Shown here in pieces: positions 1 through 8,123 of a stretch of DNA of 64,000 nucleotides (position 1 is the stretch's first letter; the number at the start of each line of letters is the position of its first letter). The notes below the pieces were generated by a model. The model had not been told where the DNA came from. It worked only from the letters and a program-made list of their open reading frames with translations, and did no database searches. The translations under genes and the position numbers were made by a program. Source of the DNA: CAWJMD01 sp963843835 (GTDB lineage Bacteria; Actinomycetota; Actinomycetes; Actinomycetales; CAWJMD01); NCBI GenBank assembly GCA_963843835.1, contig CAWJMD010000001.1:806001-870000 (forward strand), in the 5' to 3' direction.

Positions 1-36
1 GCGACGCGCGCCCGTGCGGCGCGCGGCGTGCCCGCA

Positions 37-42
37 TAGGGT
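37..42 (+). promoter_or_regulatory. -10 box of leaderless promoter for the LLM oxidoreductase
   Basis: TAGGGT fits the actinobacterial TANNNT -10 consensus and ends 7 bases before the ATG at 50. That puts the predicted transcription start on the start codon, and no Shine-Dalgarno sequence is present. It is one of eleven such arrangements in the window. Confidence 0.55.
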
Positions 43-49
43 CGGCCAC

Positions 50-1036
50 ATGCGATTCGGACTCTTCATCCCGCAGGGCTGGCGCCTCGACCTGGTCGGC
101 ATCGACCCGGCCGACCACTGGGCGACCATGCACGGGCTGGCCACGCACGCCGACACCGGAGACGCCTGGGAGTCGATCTGGGTCTACGACCACTTCCACA
201 CCGTCCCCGAGCCGACCGACCAGGCCACCCACGAGGCGTGGACGCTGATGGCGGCCTACGCGGCGAGCACCTCACGCGTGCGCCTCGGGCAGATGTGCAC
301 CTGCATGAGCTACCGCAACCCCGCGTACCTGGCCAAGGTCGCTGCGACCGTCGACGTCATCTCGGGCGGACGAACCGAGATGGGGATCGGTGGTGGCTGG
401 TACGAGCACGAGTGGCTCGCCTACGGCTACGGCTTCCCCGGTGCCGGGGAGAGGCTCGCCCGGCTCGACGAGGGCGTGCAGATCATGCGGGACCTGTGGC
501 GTGACGGCCGCGCCAGCCTGGACGGCAGGCAATACCAGGTGAATGACGCGATCTGCCAACCGAAGCCGTTGCAGGAGAACGGGATCCCGCTGTGGATCGC
601 TGGAGGCGGCGAGCGCAAGACGCTGCTCACCGCAGCCAAGTACGCGAACTACACGAACTTCGACGCCACTCCCGAGACCTGGGCGCACAAGTCGTCGGTG
701 CTCGAGGGGCACTGCAAGGACGTCGGCCGCGACTTCTCCGAGATCACCCGGTCGGGCAACCTCAACGTCGTGATCGGACGCGACGAGGCCGAGGTCGCCG
801 ACCGGATGCGCTGGATCGAGGACCACTACCGCCGGGCCCTGCCGCACAGGGAGGGCGACACGCTGGCGGCCTACCGCGACGGCATGGCGGTCGGGACGCC
901 CGAGCAGATCGTCGAGCGGCTGACGAAGGCCGAGGGCAACGGGCTCGCCTACGCGATCGCGTACTTCACCGAGGCCGCCTACGACCGGTCGGGGATCGAG
1001 CTGTTCGAGCAGGAGGTCGTCCCCGCGCTCAGGTGA
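50..1036 (+). CDS. LLM class F420-dependent oxidoreductase
   Basis: 328-residue luciferase-like (LLM) TIM-barrel oxidoreductase, expected to use reduced coenzyme F420 as hydride donor in the cytoplasm; its substrate cannot be told. The N-terminal strand RFGLFIPQG, RNPAYLAKVAATVD near residue 89, the glycine-rich GIGGGW near 112 and PLWIAGGGERKTL near 180 match the family. A GTG at 14 is in frame, but the ATG at 50 begins the conserved first strand and follows a TAGGGT box by 7 bases, so I chose 50. The cofD and cofE genes near 46 kb show that the organism makes F420. The acyl-CoA dehydrogenase follows after 21 bases but has its own promoter-like box. Confidence 0.88.
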   Translation: MRFGLFIPQGWRLDLVGIDPADHWATMHGLATHADTGDAWESIWVYDHFHTVPEPTDQATHEAWTLMAAYAASTSRVRLGQMCTCMSYRNPAYLAKVAATVDVISGGRTEMGIGGGWYEHEWLAYGYGFPGAGERLARLDEGVQIMRDLWRDGRASLDGRQYQVNDAICQPKPLQENGIPLWIAGGGERKTLLTAAKYANYTNFDATPETWAHKSSVLEGHCKDVGRDFSEITRSGNLNVVIGRDEAEVADRMRWIEDHYRRALPHREGDTLAAYRDGMAVGTPEQIVERLTKAEGNGLAYAIAYFTEAAYDRSGIELFEQEVVPALR

Positions 1037-1044
1037 CCGGCGGG

Positions 1045-1050
1045 TAACAT
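1045..1050 (+). promoter_or_regulatory. -10 box of leaderless promoter for the acyl-CoA dehydrogenase
   Basis: TAACAT lies 7 bases before the GTG at 1058. There is no ribosome binding site between them, so transcription probably starts at the start codon. Confidence 0.55.
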
Positions 1051-1057
1051 CGACACC

Positions 1058-2221
1058 GTGACCGGGACCGACTTCGACCTCTTCCGCACGTCCGACGACC
1101 ACGAGGAGATGCGGGCCGCCGTCCGCGCCGTGGCGCAGGACAAGATCGCCCCGTACGCGGCGGCGGTCGACGAGGAGGGACGCTTCCCCCAGGAGGCGCT
1201 CGACGCCCTCGTCGCCTCCGACTTCCACGCCCCGCACATCGCGGAGGAGCACGACGGGGTCGGCGCTGACGCGCTCGCGACCTGCATCGTGATCGAGGAG
1301 GTCGCCCGCGCCTGCGCCTCGTCGTCCCTGATCCCGGCCGTGAACAAGCTCGGGACGATGCCGTTGATCCTGGCCGGCTCCGACGAGGTGCAGGCCCGGT
1401 ACCTGCCGCCGGTCGCGCGCGGCGAGGCGATGTTCTCCTACGGCCTGTCCGAGCGCGAGGCCGGTTCGGACACCGCGAGCATGCGGACGCGTGCCGTGGC
1501 GGACGGCGACGAGTGGGTGCTGTCGGGCCAGAAGTCGTGGATCACCAACGCGGGGGTCTCGACGTACTACACGGTGCTCGCCGTGACCGACCCCGACGGC
1601 AGGCGCGGCAGCAACGTCACGGCGTTCGTGCTGCACGACGACGACCCGGGCTTCACCCTGGGTGAGCCGGAGCGCAAGCTCGGCATCAAGGGCTCGCCGA
1701 CCCGCGAGCTCTTCTTCGAGAACGTGCGCGTCGGCGACGACCGCCGCGTGGGGGACGTCGGTGCCGGACTGAAGATCGCTCTGCAGACCCTCGACCACAC
1801 GCGCGTCACGATCGGCGCCCAGGCGGTCGGCATCGCGCAGGGCGCCCTCGACCACGCGCTCGACTACGTGCGGGAGCGCAAGCAGTTCGGCCAGCGGATC
1901 GCCGACTTCCAGGGCATCCAGTTCATGCTCGCCGACATGGGCATGAAGCTCGAGGCGGCTAGGCAGATGGTCTACGTCGCTGCGGCCAAGTCCGAGCGCG
2001 GCGACGCCGACCTGCCCTTCTTCGGAGCTGCGGCCAAGTGCTTCGCCTCCGACGTCGCCATGGAGGTCACCGTCGACGCGGTGCAGCTGCTTGGCGGGTC
2101 CGGCTACGTCAAGGACTACCCGCTCGAGCGGATGATGCGCGACGCGAAGATCACCCAGATCTACGAGGGGACCAACCAGATCCAGCGCGTCGTGATGGCA
2201 CGTCAGATGCTGAAGGGCTGA
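1058..2221 (+). CDS. Acyl-CoA dehydrogenase
   Basis: 387-residue flavoenzyme of the normal family length. It should oxidise an acyl-CoA to the 2-enoyl-CoA, passing electrons to ETF, in fatty-acid or branched-chain amino-acid degradation. The FAD/substrate segment YGLSEREAGSD is near residue 128, and the C-terminal IYEGTNQIQR carries the likely catalytic Glu near 370, placed as in short- and medium-chain enzymes. RKQFGQRI is also typical. The start is the GTG at 1058, supported by the leaderless -10 box. Chain-length specificity cannot be read from the sequence. Confidence 0.93.
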   Translation: MTGTDFDLFRTSDDHEEMRAAVRAVAQDKIAPYAAAVDEEGRFPQEALDALVASDFHAPHIAEEHDGVGADALATCIVIEEVARACASSSLIPAVNKLGTMPLILAGSDEVQARYLPPVARGEAMFSYGLSEREAGSDTASMRTRAVADGDEWVLSGQKSWITNAGVSTYYTVLAVTDPDGRRGSNVTAFVLHDDDPGFTLGEPERKLGIKGSPTRELFFENVRVGDDRRVGDVGAGLKIALQTLDHTRVTIGAQAVGIAQGALDHALDYVRERKQFGQRIADFQGIQFMLADMGMKLEAARQMVYVAAAKSERGDADLPFFGAAAKCFASDVAMEVTVDAVQLLGGSGYVKDYPLERMMRDAKITQIYEGTNQIQRVVMARQMLKG

Positions 2222-2365
2222 CACAGGCCTGCGGCTGCCCAGTCACTGTGTGTTCGCCGAGGTGGCGGGTGGCACCCGGTCGGCTCTGTCACTGCTGCCT
2301 GGTTCTGGGGCAGTCTGTGCCGCACGCCGGGAGCCGTTCTCGACGATCGCACCCGAGGGGCTCCC

Positions 2366-2848
2366 ATGAATACACGACGAACGCCGTCCGCCAAGGCTCG
2401 CCGGCGGCGACCACCCCGGCTGAGGGTTGCCCTGACTGCGCTGCTGTCGGCGCTGATGGTCGTCGTGGCTGCGCCGGGCGCTCAGGCGTACTCGTACGAG
2501 TACGACGTCGCCTACGACCCCTTCCTCGACCCGGCGGGAAGCACGTCGTGCGTCTCCCCCGGTGGAGGTGTCGGCGCAGCGTGCTACATGGCGTACGGCG
2601 ACTACCTGGAGGTGTCTGACTTCCTCCCGGATGGACGGTCGGTCGGGATGCAGTGGAGGACCGACTACGGCCGGTACGGCCTGTGCCGCAACAAGATGGG
2701 TTCGCGAAGCTACGGGTTCTGCAACAAGGACTTCGCCGAGAACAAGAAGATCACGTTCAGGTACGGCGTCTGCGACGGCGACGTGAAGGACTGCACCAAG
2801 ACCTCGTCGTACACGTGGCAGACCGGCTGGCACACCACGACTACCTGA
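2366..2848 (+). CDS. Small secreted Cys-containing protein of unknown function
   Basis: 160 residues. The N-terminus is very basic (KARRRRPPRLR), followed by a hydrophobic core and an AQA cleavage site near residue 41, so it is a probable Sec-exported protein. The mature part is about 118 residues with six cysteines, which could form three disulfides, many Tyr and Asp residues and a threonine-rich tail. I do not recognise a family. The ATG is preceded by GAGGGG. It stands alone between the acyl-CoA dehydrogenase and a strong hairpin at 2857-2902. The 144 bases upstream (2222-2365) hold no clear gene. Confidence 0.7.
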   Translation: MNTRRTPSAKARRRRPPRLRVALTALLSALMVVVAAPGAQAYSYEYDVAYDPFLDPAGSTSCVSPGGGVGAACYMAYGDYLEVSDFLPDGRSVGMQWRTDYGRYGLCRNKMGSRSYGFCNKDFAENKKITFRYGVCDGDVKDCTKTSSYTWQTGWHTTTT

Positions 2849-2856
2849 TTCGCCAT

Positions 2857-2902
2857 GCGTACCGGTCCGGCCCCAGCATTCGCGCATGCCGGGCCGGTAC
2901 GC
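2857..2902 (+). terminator. Rho-independent-like terminator after the secreted protein
   Basis: The arm GCGTACC (2857-2863) pairs with GGTACGC (2896-2902). After a 5-base bulge, GGCCC (2869-2873) pairs with GGGCC (2891-2895). An inner GCAT/ATGC hairpin (2876-2879 with 2886-2889) caps it. It begins 8 bases after the stop codon. There is no U-tract, as is usual in actinobacteria. Confidence 0.55.
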
Positions 2903-2971
2903 GTCCGAGGACGTCGCGGGGCAGGATGTGGGCGGCCGTCTCCGTGGGCGGCGCGACGAGGAGGGCGAGGG

Positions 2972-3064
2972 ATGTCGTTGCAGGCCGACCTGGACGCGGG
3001 CGAAGAGAAGACCGGCCGGACACCACAGGAGATCCTCGACGCCGCACGGACCCCCGGAGCTTGA
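2972..3064 (+). pseudogene. Truncated DUF4287-like fragment
   Basis: A 30-codon frame from an ATG preceded by GAGGGCGAGGG ends at a TGA two bases upstream of the cupin start. Its sequence, MSLQADLDAGEEKTGRTPQE then ILDAARTPGA, closely resembles the opening of DUF4287 proteins (AYLDNIEEKTGKTP-type). Normal DUF4287 proteins continue for 40 or more residues, which are missing here in all frames. Either it is a decayed remnant, or it is a short frame translated ahead of the cupin. Confidence 0.4.
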
Positions 3065-3065
3065 G

Positions 3066-3551
3066 GTGTCCCTCCCTCGGAGCTACCCGCCCGACGCCTA
3101 CCGCGGCGACGGTGGGGAGGTGAGCGCATGGCTGCGGCGCTCAGATGAGCGACCCGACATCACCTTCCGAACCGGCGGGTCGTGTGAGTACCTCGCCACG
3201 GGCGAGCGCACCGAGGGACGGTTCGGGCTCTACCGGTGGACGTTCGGTGAGGAGGAGTCGGGCCCGGACACGCACTTCCACCGCACGATCTCGGAGCAGT
3301 TCTACATCCTTTCCGGCGAGGTCCGGCTTCACGACGGCCGCGCATGGGTGACGGCCGGTCCGGGGGACTTCCTCTACGTCCCCGAGGGAGGACTGCACGC
3401 CTTCCGCGGTGGTGGCGGCGCGTCCATGCTCTTGATGTTCGCCCCGGGCGGTCCGCGTGAGGACTACTTCGAGACGCTCGCTCGCGGCGAGGAGATGTCC
3501 GAGGAGCAGCGTGCGGCGTTCATGCTCCGACACGACACGTACTGGGTGTGA
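3066..3551 (+). CDS. Cupin domain-containing protein
   Basis: 161-residue single-domain cupin. HFHRTISEQFYILSGEVRLH is the first cupin motif, with metal-binding His and Glu. GDFLYVPEGGLHAFR is the second, with its Gly and His. I use the GTG at 3066, preceded by a GGAG at 3055-3058; the longer frame upstream has no family similarity. The family binds a metal, and many members bind a small molecule or act as dioxygenases or isomerases; the substrate is unknown. It converges on the TetR gene, with a small hairpin between them. Confidence 0.8.
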   Translation: MSLPRSYPPDAYRGDGGEVSAWLRRSDERPDITFRTGGSCEYLATGERTEGRFGLYRWTFGEEESGPDTHFHRTISEQFYILSGEVRLHDGRAWVTAGPGDFLYVPEGGLHAFRGGGGASMLLMFAPGGPREDYFETLARGEEMSEEQRAAFMLRHDTYWV

Positions 3552-3567
3552 AAGCGCGGTGGCGCTT
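3552..3567. terminator. Short bidirectional hairpin between cupin and TetR genes
   Basis: AAGCGC (3552-3557) and GCGCTT (3562-3567) form a 6-bp stem with a 4-base loop right at the cupin stop codon and before the convergent TetR stop at 3579. The stem is short, so this is a modest terminator candidate. Confidence 0.3.
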
Positions 3568-3578
3568 CGCGTCCGTTG

Positions 3579-4160
3579 TCAGTCGCCGAGGGCGAGGATG
3601 CCCTCGGCTGCCGCCACACAGATCGCGTCGAACTGACGAGGGATCTCGCCACCGATGAGCGGACGGATCAGGCCGTAGGGGCACTGACGTGTGGCCACGC
3701 GGGCGAGGAGGTGCCGACGCTCCGTGAGTCGTCCGTAGCGTCGGGCGGCGACGCGCCGCAGTGCCTGGTCGACGTCGCTATTGATGGCGGCCAGCTCGAC
3801 CCGCTGCTCGGGCGGGACCTTGTCCAGCAGGTCGGGCAGGCGGTACAAGGTCATGGCCTTGGCCTCTCCGGGGTTCGCGCGGCAGAACTGCGGGATGTGG
3901 CGCGCCATCGCTGCCATCGACTCCCGCGGGTTCTCGATCGTGGCAGCGGCAACCAAACCTGCGTGGAAGCGCTGGATGGAGCGTGCCCACAGCGACCCGA
4001 AGAGGGCGTCGCGCGATGGGAACCGGTAGTAGATCGACCCCATGGGAGCGCCGAGGCGGTCCGCGACATGGTTGACGGTCGTGTCTCGCCAGTGCTCTCG
4101 CACCGCGTCCCGAGCGGCGTCCAGAACCATGTCCGCCGTGAACTTCGCTGGTCTTGCCAT
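3579..4160 (-). CDS. TetR/AcrR family transcriptional regulator
   Basis: 193 residues, usual TetR length. The N-terminal helix-turn-helix (about residues 10-50) includes AARDAVREHW, TTVNHVADRLG and the recognition-helix/YYRFPSRD segment typical of the family. The rest is the variable ligand and dimerisation domain; the ligand is unknown. It is divergent from a small membrane protein only 28 bp away. A CTAGTT/AACTAG inverted repeat sits over the shared promoter, so it probably represses both itself and its neighbour. Confidence 0.88.
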   Translation of the reverse strand: MARPAKFTADMVLDAARDAVREHWRDTTVNHVADRLGAPMGSIYYRFPSRDALFGSLWARSIQRFHAGLVAAATIENPRESMAAMARHIPQFCRANPGEAKAMTLYRLPDLLDKVPPEQRVELAAINSDVDQALRRVAARRYGRLTERRHLLARVATRQCPYGLIRPLIGGEIPRQFDAICVAAAEGILALGD

Positions 4161-4175
4161 GGACAGAGTGTGAAG

Positions 4176-4199
4176 CTAGTTTACGACGATGGCAACTAG
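4176..4199. promoter_or_regulatory. Inverted repeat over divergent promoters, candidate TetR operator
   Basis: CTAGTT (4176-4181) and AACTAG (4194-4199) form a perfect 6-bp inverted repeat around a 12-base spacer. The left arm overlaps two opposed -10 boxes: TAGTTT on the plus strand (4177-4182, 6 bases before the ATG at 4189) and TAAACT on the minus strand (4183-4178). The right arm lies in the first codons of the plus gene. A regulator bound here would block both promoters. Confidence 0.5.
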
Positions 4200-4755
4200 A
4201 ACCGATCTTCTAGAACCCCCTCGGTGGGCTGAGCTGGCCGCGTGGGGAGCCTTCCTCGCAACGATTCCGTCCGCAGTGTGGCGGGTACTCATGATCCTGG
4301 GACTCATGCCTGGCACGACCGACCTGCGCGACTTCGAGCTCGCCGGCGACGCGACCCTGGGGTACGCCTACGTCTTCGCCCTCAGCGTCGTCCAGCTCAC
4401 CACGGGGTTCCTCACTCTGGGGCTGGTGCGGCCATGGGGAGAATGCGTCTTCGGTCGGCGCGTGCCCCTCGCGCCGGTCCTGGTCGTCGCGACGCTCGGC
4501 GGGCTTGCAGTGGTCTGGCTCTTCGACATCTCCATGATCCGCGGGCTCCTCGACGGTCGGCGCCCGGATGCCGGTCTGGTATCCGGCGCGCCGCTGTGGC
4601 TGATGGTTGCCTGCTACGCGCCGATCTGCTTGTGGGGCCCTCTGGAACTGCTGGCCACCCTCGCCTACTGGCTGCGACGCCGGAGCCCCGTTCGACCCTC
4701 GCGCTCGGGACCCGCCGCTGATCTCTCCAGACCAAGGGGACATCAACCGGCCTGA
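4189..4755 (+). CDS. Small integral membrane protein of unknown function
   Basis: 188 residues with about four hydrophobic spans (AWGAFLATIPSAVWRVLMIL, YVFALSVVQLTTGFLTLGLV, PVLVVATLGGLAVVWLFDI, PLWLMVACYAPICLWGPLEL) and a basic C-terminal tail. I do not recognise the family. The ATG at 4189 lies 6 bases after a TAGTTT box, so the transcript is probably leaderless. It is divergent from the TetR gene and is the most likely target of that regulator. Divergent TetR/membrane-protein pairs often concern efflux or envelope stress, but nothing in the sequence shows that here. Confidence 0.65.
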   Translation: MATRTDLLEPPRWAELAAWGAFLATIPSAVWRVLMILGLMPGTTDLRDFELAGDATLGYAYVFALSVVQLTTGFLTLGLVRPWGECVFGRRVPLAPVLVVATLGGLAVVWLFDISMIRGLLDGRRPDAGLVSGAPLWLMVACYAPICLWGPLELLATLAYWLRRRSPVRPSRSGPAADLSRPRGHQPA

Positions 4756-4821
4756 TGGAACCGTCCGGCCGCGATCCCCGCCCGGCGTCGTCGTCGGGTG
4801 GTGGGCAGCAGGAGTGCGGGC

Positions 4822-5391
4822 TCAGTGGCGGACGTCGTAGACGGCGAGAGTGATGCCGTTGCCGTAGCCAGCGTGCTCGACGAGCTCGAGGCGGCTGGGG
4901 CCGGTGCTGGGCCCGTCGGCGAACAGCCGCTTCCCGGCGCCGAGAACGACCGGGAAGACGAGAAGGTGGTAGCGGTCGACGAGACCGGCGGCAGCGAGCC
5001 CCTGAGCAAGCGTGGCGCTGCCGTGGACGATGATCGGGCCGCCGTCCGCGTCCTTGAGGCGGGCGACGTCGTCGATCGATCGGAGGACGGTGGTGGGCTG
5101 CCACCCCGGGTCTGCCTCGGTGAGCGTGGTCGACACGACGTACTTGGGCATCGCGTTGTAGCCGGCGAACTCCTCGGTCATCCCGGGCCACACGGGAGCG
5201 AACTCCTCGTAGCTGACCCGGCCCAGGAGCAACGCCGCGGCTTGGTCCTGCTCGCGGCCCTTGATCTCGTAGGCGGCTGGGTCGAAGTCGACCTCCTTGA
5301 AGGTCCAGCCGGCCCGGGGGTGATCCCCGCCGCCGGGCGAGTCGACGATGCCGTCGAGGCTGATGAGCTCGGTGACGATCAGGCTGCGCAA
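4822..5391 (-). CDS. Dihydrofolate reductase family (RibD C-terminal-like) protein
   Basis: 189-residue RibD_C/DHFR-fold protein, a probable NADPH-dependent reductase. LIVTELISLDGIVDSPGG at the N-terminus, LLLGRVSYEEFAPVWPG, the KYVVSTTL strand, IIVHGSATLAQGL and LLVFPVVLGAGKRLF are the family signatures. The start is a TTG at 5391, because AGGAGG (5396-5401) sits 4 bases upstream and the conserved first strand begins there; longer in-frame starts upstream add unrelated sequence. Family members include bacterial reductases of unknown substrate, so a true folate role should not be assumed. Confidence 0.85.
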   Translation of the reverse strand: MRSLIVTELISLDGIVDSPGGGDHPRAGWTFKEVDFDPAAYEIKGREQDQAAALLLGRVSYEEFAPVWPGMTEEFAGYNAMPKYVVSTTLTEADPGWQPTTVLRSIDDVARLKDADGGPIIVHGSATLAQGLAAAGLVDRYHLLVFPVVLGAGKRLFADGPSTGPSRLELVEHAGYGNGITLAVYDVRH

Positions 5392-5563
5392 GGTTCCTCC
5401 TGGTTTCCGGGACTCTGGCAGATCAGACCGGTGTGGTCGGCATGAATCATCGCTGGACGGGTGAGGGCTGGACCAGCGGTGCGGAGCGGATCGCCGCCGG
5501 CACGGCCTGGCGCACGGGGCGGCGGCACCGGGTATGCCCCACCCTTCGATACCGTCGTCCGCG

Positions 5564-6649
5564 ATGCCCCCCGCCGCCGCCTCCAACCCGCCGCAGGTCC
5601 CGTCCTCCAGCGGTGCCTCCGCGTCCCCTCCGGCGAGGACCTCCTGGCCGCCCGTCTCGGTGGTGATGCCCGTCCTCGACGAGGAGGCGCACCTCGCCGA
5701 GGCCGTCCGCCGGATCATCGCGCAGGAGTACCCCGGCGAGCTCGAGATCGTGCTCGCGCTCGGTCCCTCGCGAGACCGCACCGACGACGTCGCGCGGACC
5801 GTCGCGTTCGCCGACCCGCGGATCACCCTGGTGCCCAACCCCAGCGGCAGGACCCCCGACGCCCTCAACCTGGCGATCGACGCCTCGCAGCACGAGATCG
5901 TCGTGCGCGTGGACGGGCACGGCCACCTGCCGCCGGACTACATCCGCGCAGCCGTCACGGTGCTGGAGGAGACCGGCGCCGACAACGTCGGCGGGATGAT
6001 GGTCCCGGTCGGCCGGACCCCCTTCGAGCAGGCGGTGGCCCGCGCCATGAGCAGCAAGCTCGGCATCGGCGGCGCGCGCTTCCACGTCGGGGGCGAGCCG
6101 GGTCCGGCCGACACCGTGTACCTCGGCGTCTTCCGCCGCTCCGTCCTGCGTCGCCTCGGCGGCTTCGACCCGCGCTTCGCCCGGGCCCAGGACTGGGAGC
6201 TCAACTACCGCATCCGCCGCAGCGGCGGCGTCGTGTGGTTCTCGCCAGACCTGCACGTCGAGTACCGTCCCCGCTCGACCGTCGGCGCCCTCGCGCGCCA
6301 GTTCTACCGCACGGGCAGGTGGCGTCGGCAGGTCCAGATGACCTACCCCGACAGCCGCAACGCCCGCTACCTGGCGCCTCCCACCGCGACGGTCGCGCTG
6401 GCCGTCGGCACGGTGGTCGGGGTGGTGGGGCTCCTCACCGGAACCGCCTGGGCCGTGGCCGGTCTGGCCGCTCCGGTGGGCTACGCCGCGATGCTGCTGG
6501 TCGCCACGCCGGTCGTCGCCCGTGGTCTGCCGCTCAGCGCGCAGGTGCGCTTCCCGGGGGTCGTTGCCGTGATGCACACCTGCTGGGGCGCCGGCTTCCT
6601 TCGCGGGCCCGAGGAGCGGCTCGACGAGCCTGGACAGGAGATCCGGTGA
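5564..6649 (+). CDS. Glycosyltransferase family 2 (ExoA-like)
   Basis: 361 residues. The N-terminal GT-A domain shows PVSVVMPVLDEEAHLAEAV, the nucleotide-sugar pocket, IVVRVDGHGHLPPDYI with the DxH-type metal site, and RRLGGFDPRFARAQDWELN, the acceptor/catalytic DWE segment. Two or three C-terminal hydrophobic segments (TVALAVGTVVGVVGLL and following) anchor it in the membrane, as in ExoA-type succinoglycan transferases. The ATG at 5564 lies 8 bases after TACCGT; an in-frame ATG at 5534 is the alternative. It opens the glycosyltransferase run, and its stop overlaps the next start (GTGA). Confidence 0.85.
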   Translation: MPPAAASNPPQVPSSSGASASPPARTSWPPVSVVMPVLDEEAHLAEAVRRIIAQEYPGELEIVLALGPSRDRTDDVARTVAFADPRITLVPNPSGRTPDALNLAIDASQHEIVVRVDGHGHLPPDYIRAAVTVLEETGADNVGGMMVPVGRTPFEQAVARAMSSKLGIGGARFHVGGEPGPADTVYLGVFRRSVLRRLGGFDPRFARAQDWELNYRIRRSGGVVWFSPDLHVEYRPRSTVGALARQFYRTGRWRRQVQMTYPDSRNARYLAPPTATVALAVGTVVGVVGLLTGTAWAVAGLAAPVGYAAMLLVATPVVARGLPLSAQVRFPGVVAVMHTCWGAGFLRGPEERLDEPGQEIR

Positions 6650-8118
6650 CGCAGCAGCACGTCGTGATGGTGGTGGGCAACCCCGTCGAGCCCGACAACC
6701 GCGTCCGCAAGACGGCTCAGTCGCTCTCGGCCGCCGGGTACCGGGTGACCCTCGTCGGGCACGGCACCGGCCGCCGCACGCGGGAGGAGCACTACGGCGA
6801 CGTGCGGGTGCTGCACGTGCCGGTGCTCCCCACCCACCGGATGCTGATGCAGCCGGCCATCGACCGCCGCGCCGGGCGGAGGCGGCTGCGCGTCGACGCG
6901 CAGGACGCCGAGGTGCTCGCGGAGCACCTCGAGCTGCGCGCTCGCGTCCTCAAGGACGACGCCGCGGTCGCCGGGGGCCCGGACGCGGTCCACCTGCTGC
7001 GCCGGGTGGGGCTGCGTGCCGATCGCGCCCTCCTGGCGACGCGCGTGCGCGCCGCGGACCCCTCGGACCCGCTCGGCCGCGTCGTGGCCGGCGTCAGCCG
7101 GCGCTGGGCGCAGCGGCCGCGCGTGGGCCGGCCCTCGGTCGACTTCGCGGAGAGCCTGGACCTCGAGGTGACCTACGGCCCCGCGATCGACGGCCTGCAG
7201 CCGGACGTGATCCACGCCCACGACGTGCACGTCCTCGGCGTGGCGGCCCGCGCCGTCGCGCGAGCCGAGGCCGACGGGCGCTCGGTCCGGCTGGTCTACG
7301 ACGCCCACGAGTACACGCCGGGCCTGGCCCACTACCCCCCGCGCCGCGTCGCGGCGATGAGCCGTCTCGAGGCGCGCTACATCGGCGCCGCCGACGCCGT
7401 CATCACGGTCTCGCACGAGATCGCCGACCAGATGCAGCGTCGGTACGACCTCCCGGTCCGTCCGCGGGTGGTGCACAACACGCCCCCGCTCGGCGCGCGC
7501 GACGTACCGGTGCGGCCGGGCCTGCGCGCACGGCTGGGTCTGGGCCCGGAGCAGCACGTCGTCGTCTACTCCGGCAACGTCGGCAACCGGCGCGGCGACC
7601 TGCTGCTCGTGCAGTCCCTCGCCCACCTGCGGGACGACGTGCACGTCCTGCTGGTGACCAACGCCGGCGGGTCGGGGTACCTGTCGGCCCACGAGTCCGC
7701 GGCCGCCGAGTGCGGCGCGTCGGACCGGTTCCACGTGCTGCCCTACGTGCCCACCGAGCAGATCGTCGCGTTCCTCAGCGAGGCGACGGTCGGCTACCAC
7801 GGCCTGGTGCCGGGCTCGGCCAACCACGAGATGGCCCTGCCCAACAAGCTCTTCGAGTACATGCACGCGGGACTGCCGGTCGTGGTCTCGCAGGCGCGCA
7901 CCATGGCGGCGTTCGTCGCCGAGCACGGCATCGGGGAGTCCTTCGCCACGGGCGACCCCCGCGACCTGGCGACGAAGATCGAGAAGGTCATCGCCGACCG
8001 CGACCGGTACGGAGTGCTCCTCCGTCCGGGCTCGCCCCTGCTGGCCGAGTACAGCTGGGAGCGCGAGGGGCAGACCCTGCGCGCCGCGTACGAGCAGCTC
8101 GACCGCAGCGGAGCCTGA
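6646..8118 (+). CDS. Glycosyltransferase family 4, GT-B fold
   Basis: 490 residues. The acceptor-side Rossmann domain opens MTQQHVVMVVGNPVEPDNRV and contains PDVIHAHDVHVLGVAARAVA and LVYDAHEYTPG. The donor-side domain has VVYSGNVGNRRGDLLLVQSL and the late NHEMALPNKLFEYMHAGLPV stretch, which holds the GT4 nucleotide-sugar contacts. It probably extends the surface glycan at the inner membrane face. The GTG at 6646 overlaps the previous stop as GTGA, with AGGAG 5 bases upstream. Its N-terminal architecture (NPVxxDNRVRKTAQSLSAAG) recurs in the genes at 8124, 9347 and 28686, so they look like one expanded family. Confidence 0.87.
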   Translation: MTQQHVVMVVGNPVEPDNRVRKTAQSLSAAGYRVTLVGHGTGRRTREEHYGDVRVLHVPVLPTHRMLMQPAIDRRAGRRRLRVDAQDAEVLAEHLELRARVLKDDAAVAGGPDAVHLLRRVGLRADRALLATRVRAADPSDPLGRVVAGVSRRWAQRPRVGRPSVDFAESLDLEVTYGPAIDGLQPDVIHAHDVHVLGVAARAVARAEADGRSVRLVYDAHEYTPGLAHYPPRRVAAMSRLEARYIGAADAVITVSHEIADQMQRRYDLPVRPRVVHNTPPLGARDVPVRPGLRARLGLGPEQHVVVYSGNVGNRRGDLLLVQSLAHLRDDVHVLLVTNAGGSGYLSAHESAAAECGASDRFHVLPYVPTEQIVAFLSEATVGYHGLVPGSANHEMALPNKLFEYMHAGLPVVVSQARTMAAFVAEHGIGESFATGDPRDLATKIEKVIADRDRYGVLLRPGSPLLAEYSWEREGQTLRAAYEQLDRSGA

Positions 8119-8123
8119 CCTCC

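Noticed and set aside
272..2224. Long reverse-strand open frame over the first two genes
   Set aside because: It is a shadow of high-GC coding sequence. Its translation has no family features, and both plus-strand genes are clear.
4756..4821. Hairpin of CCCGCCCGG and CGGGTGGTGGG between the membrane protein and RibD-like genes
   Set aside because: Pairing is interrupted and weak compared with the other convergent junctions, so it was not called a terminator.
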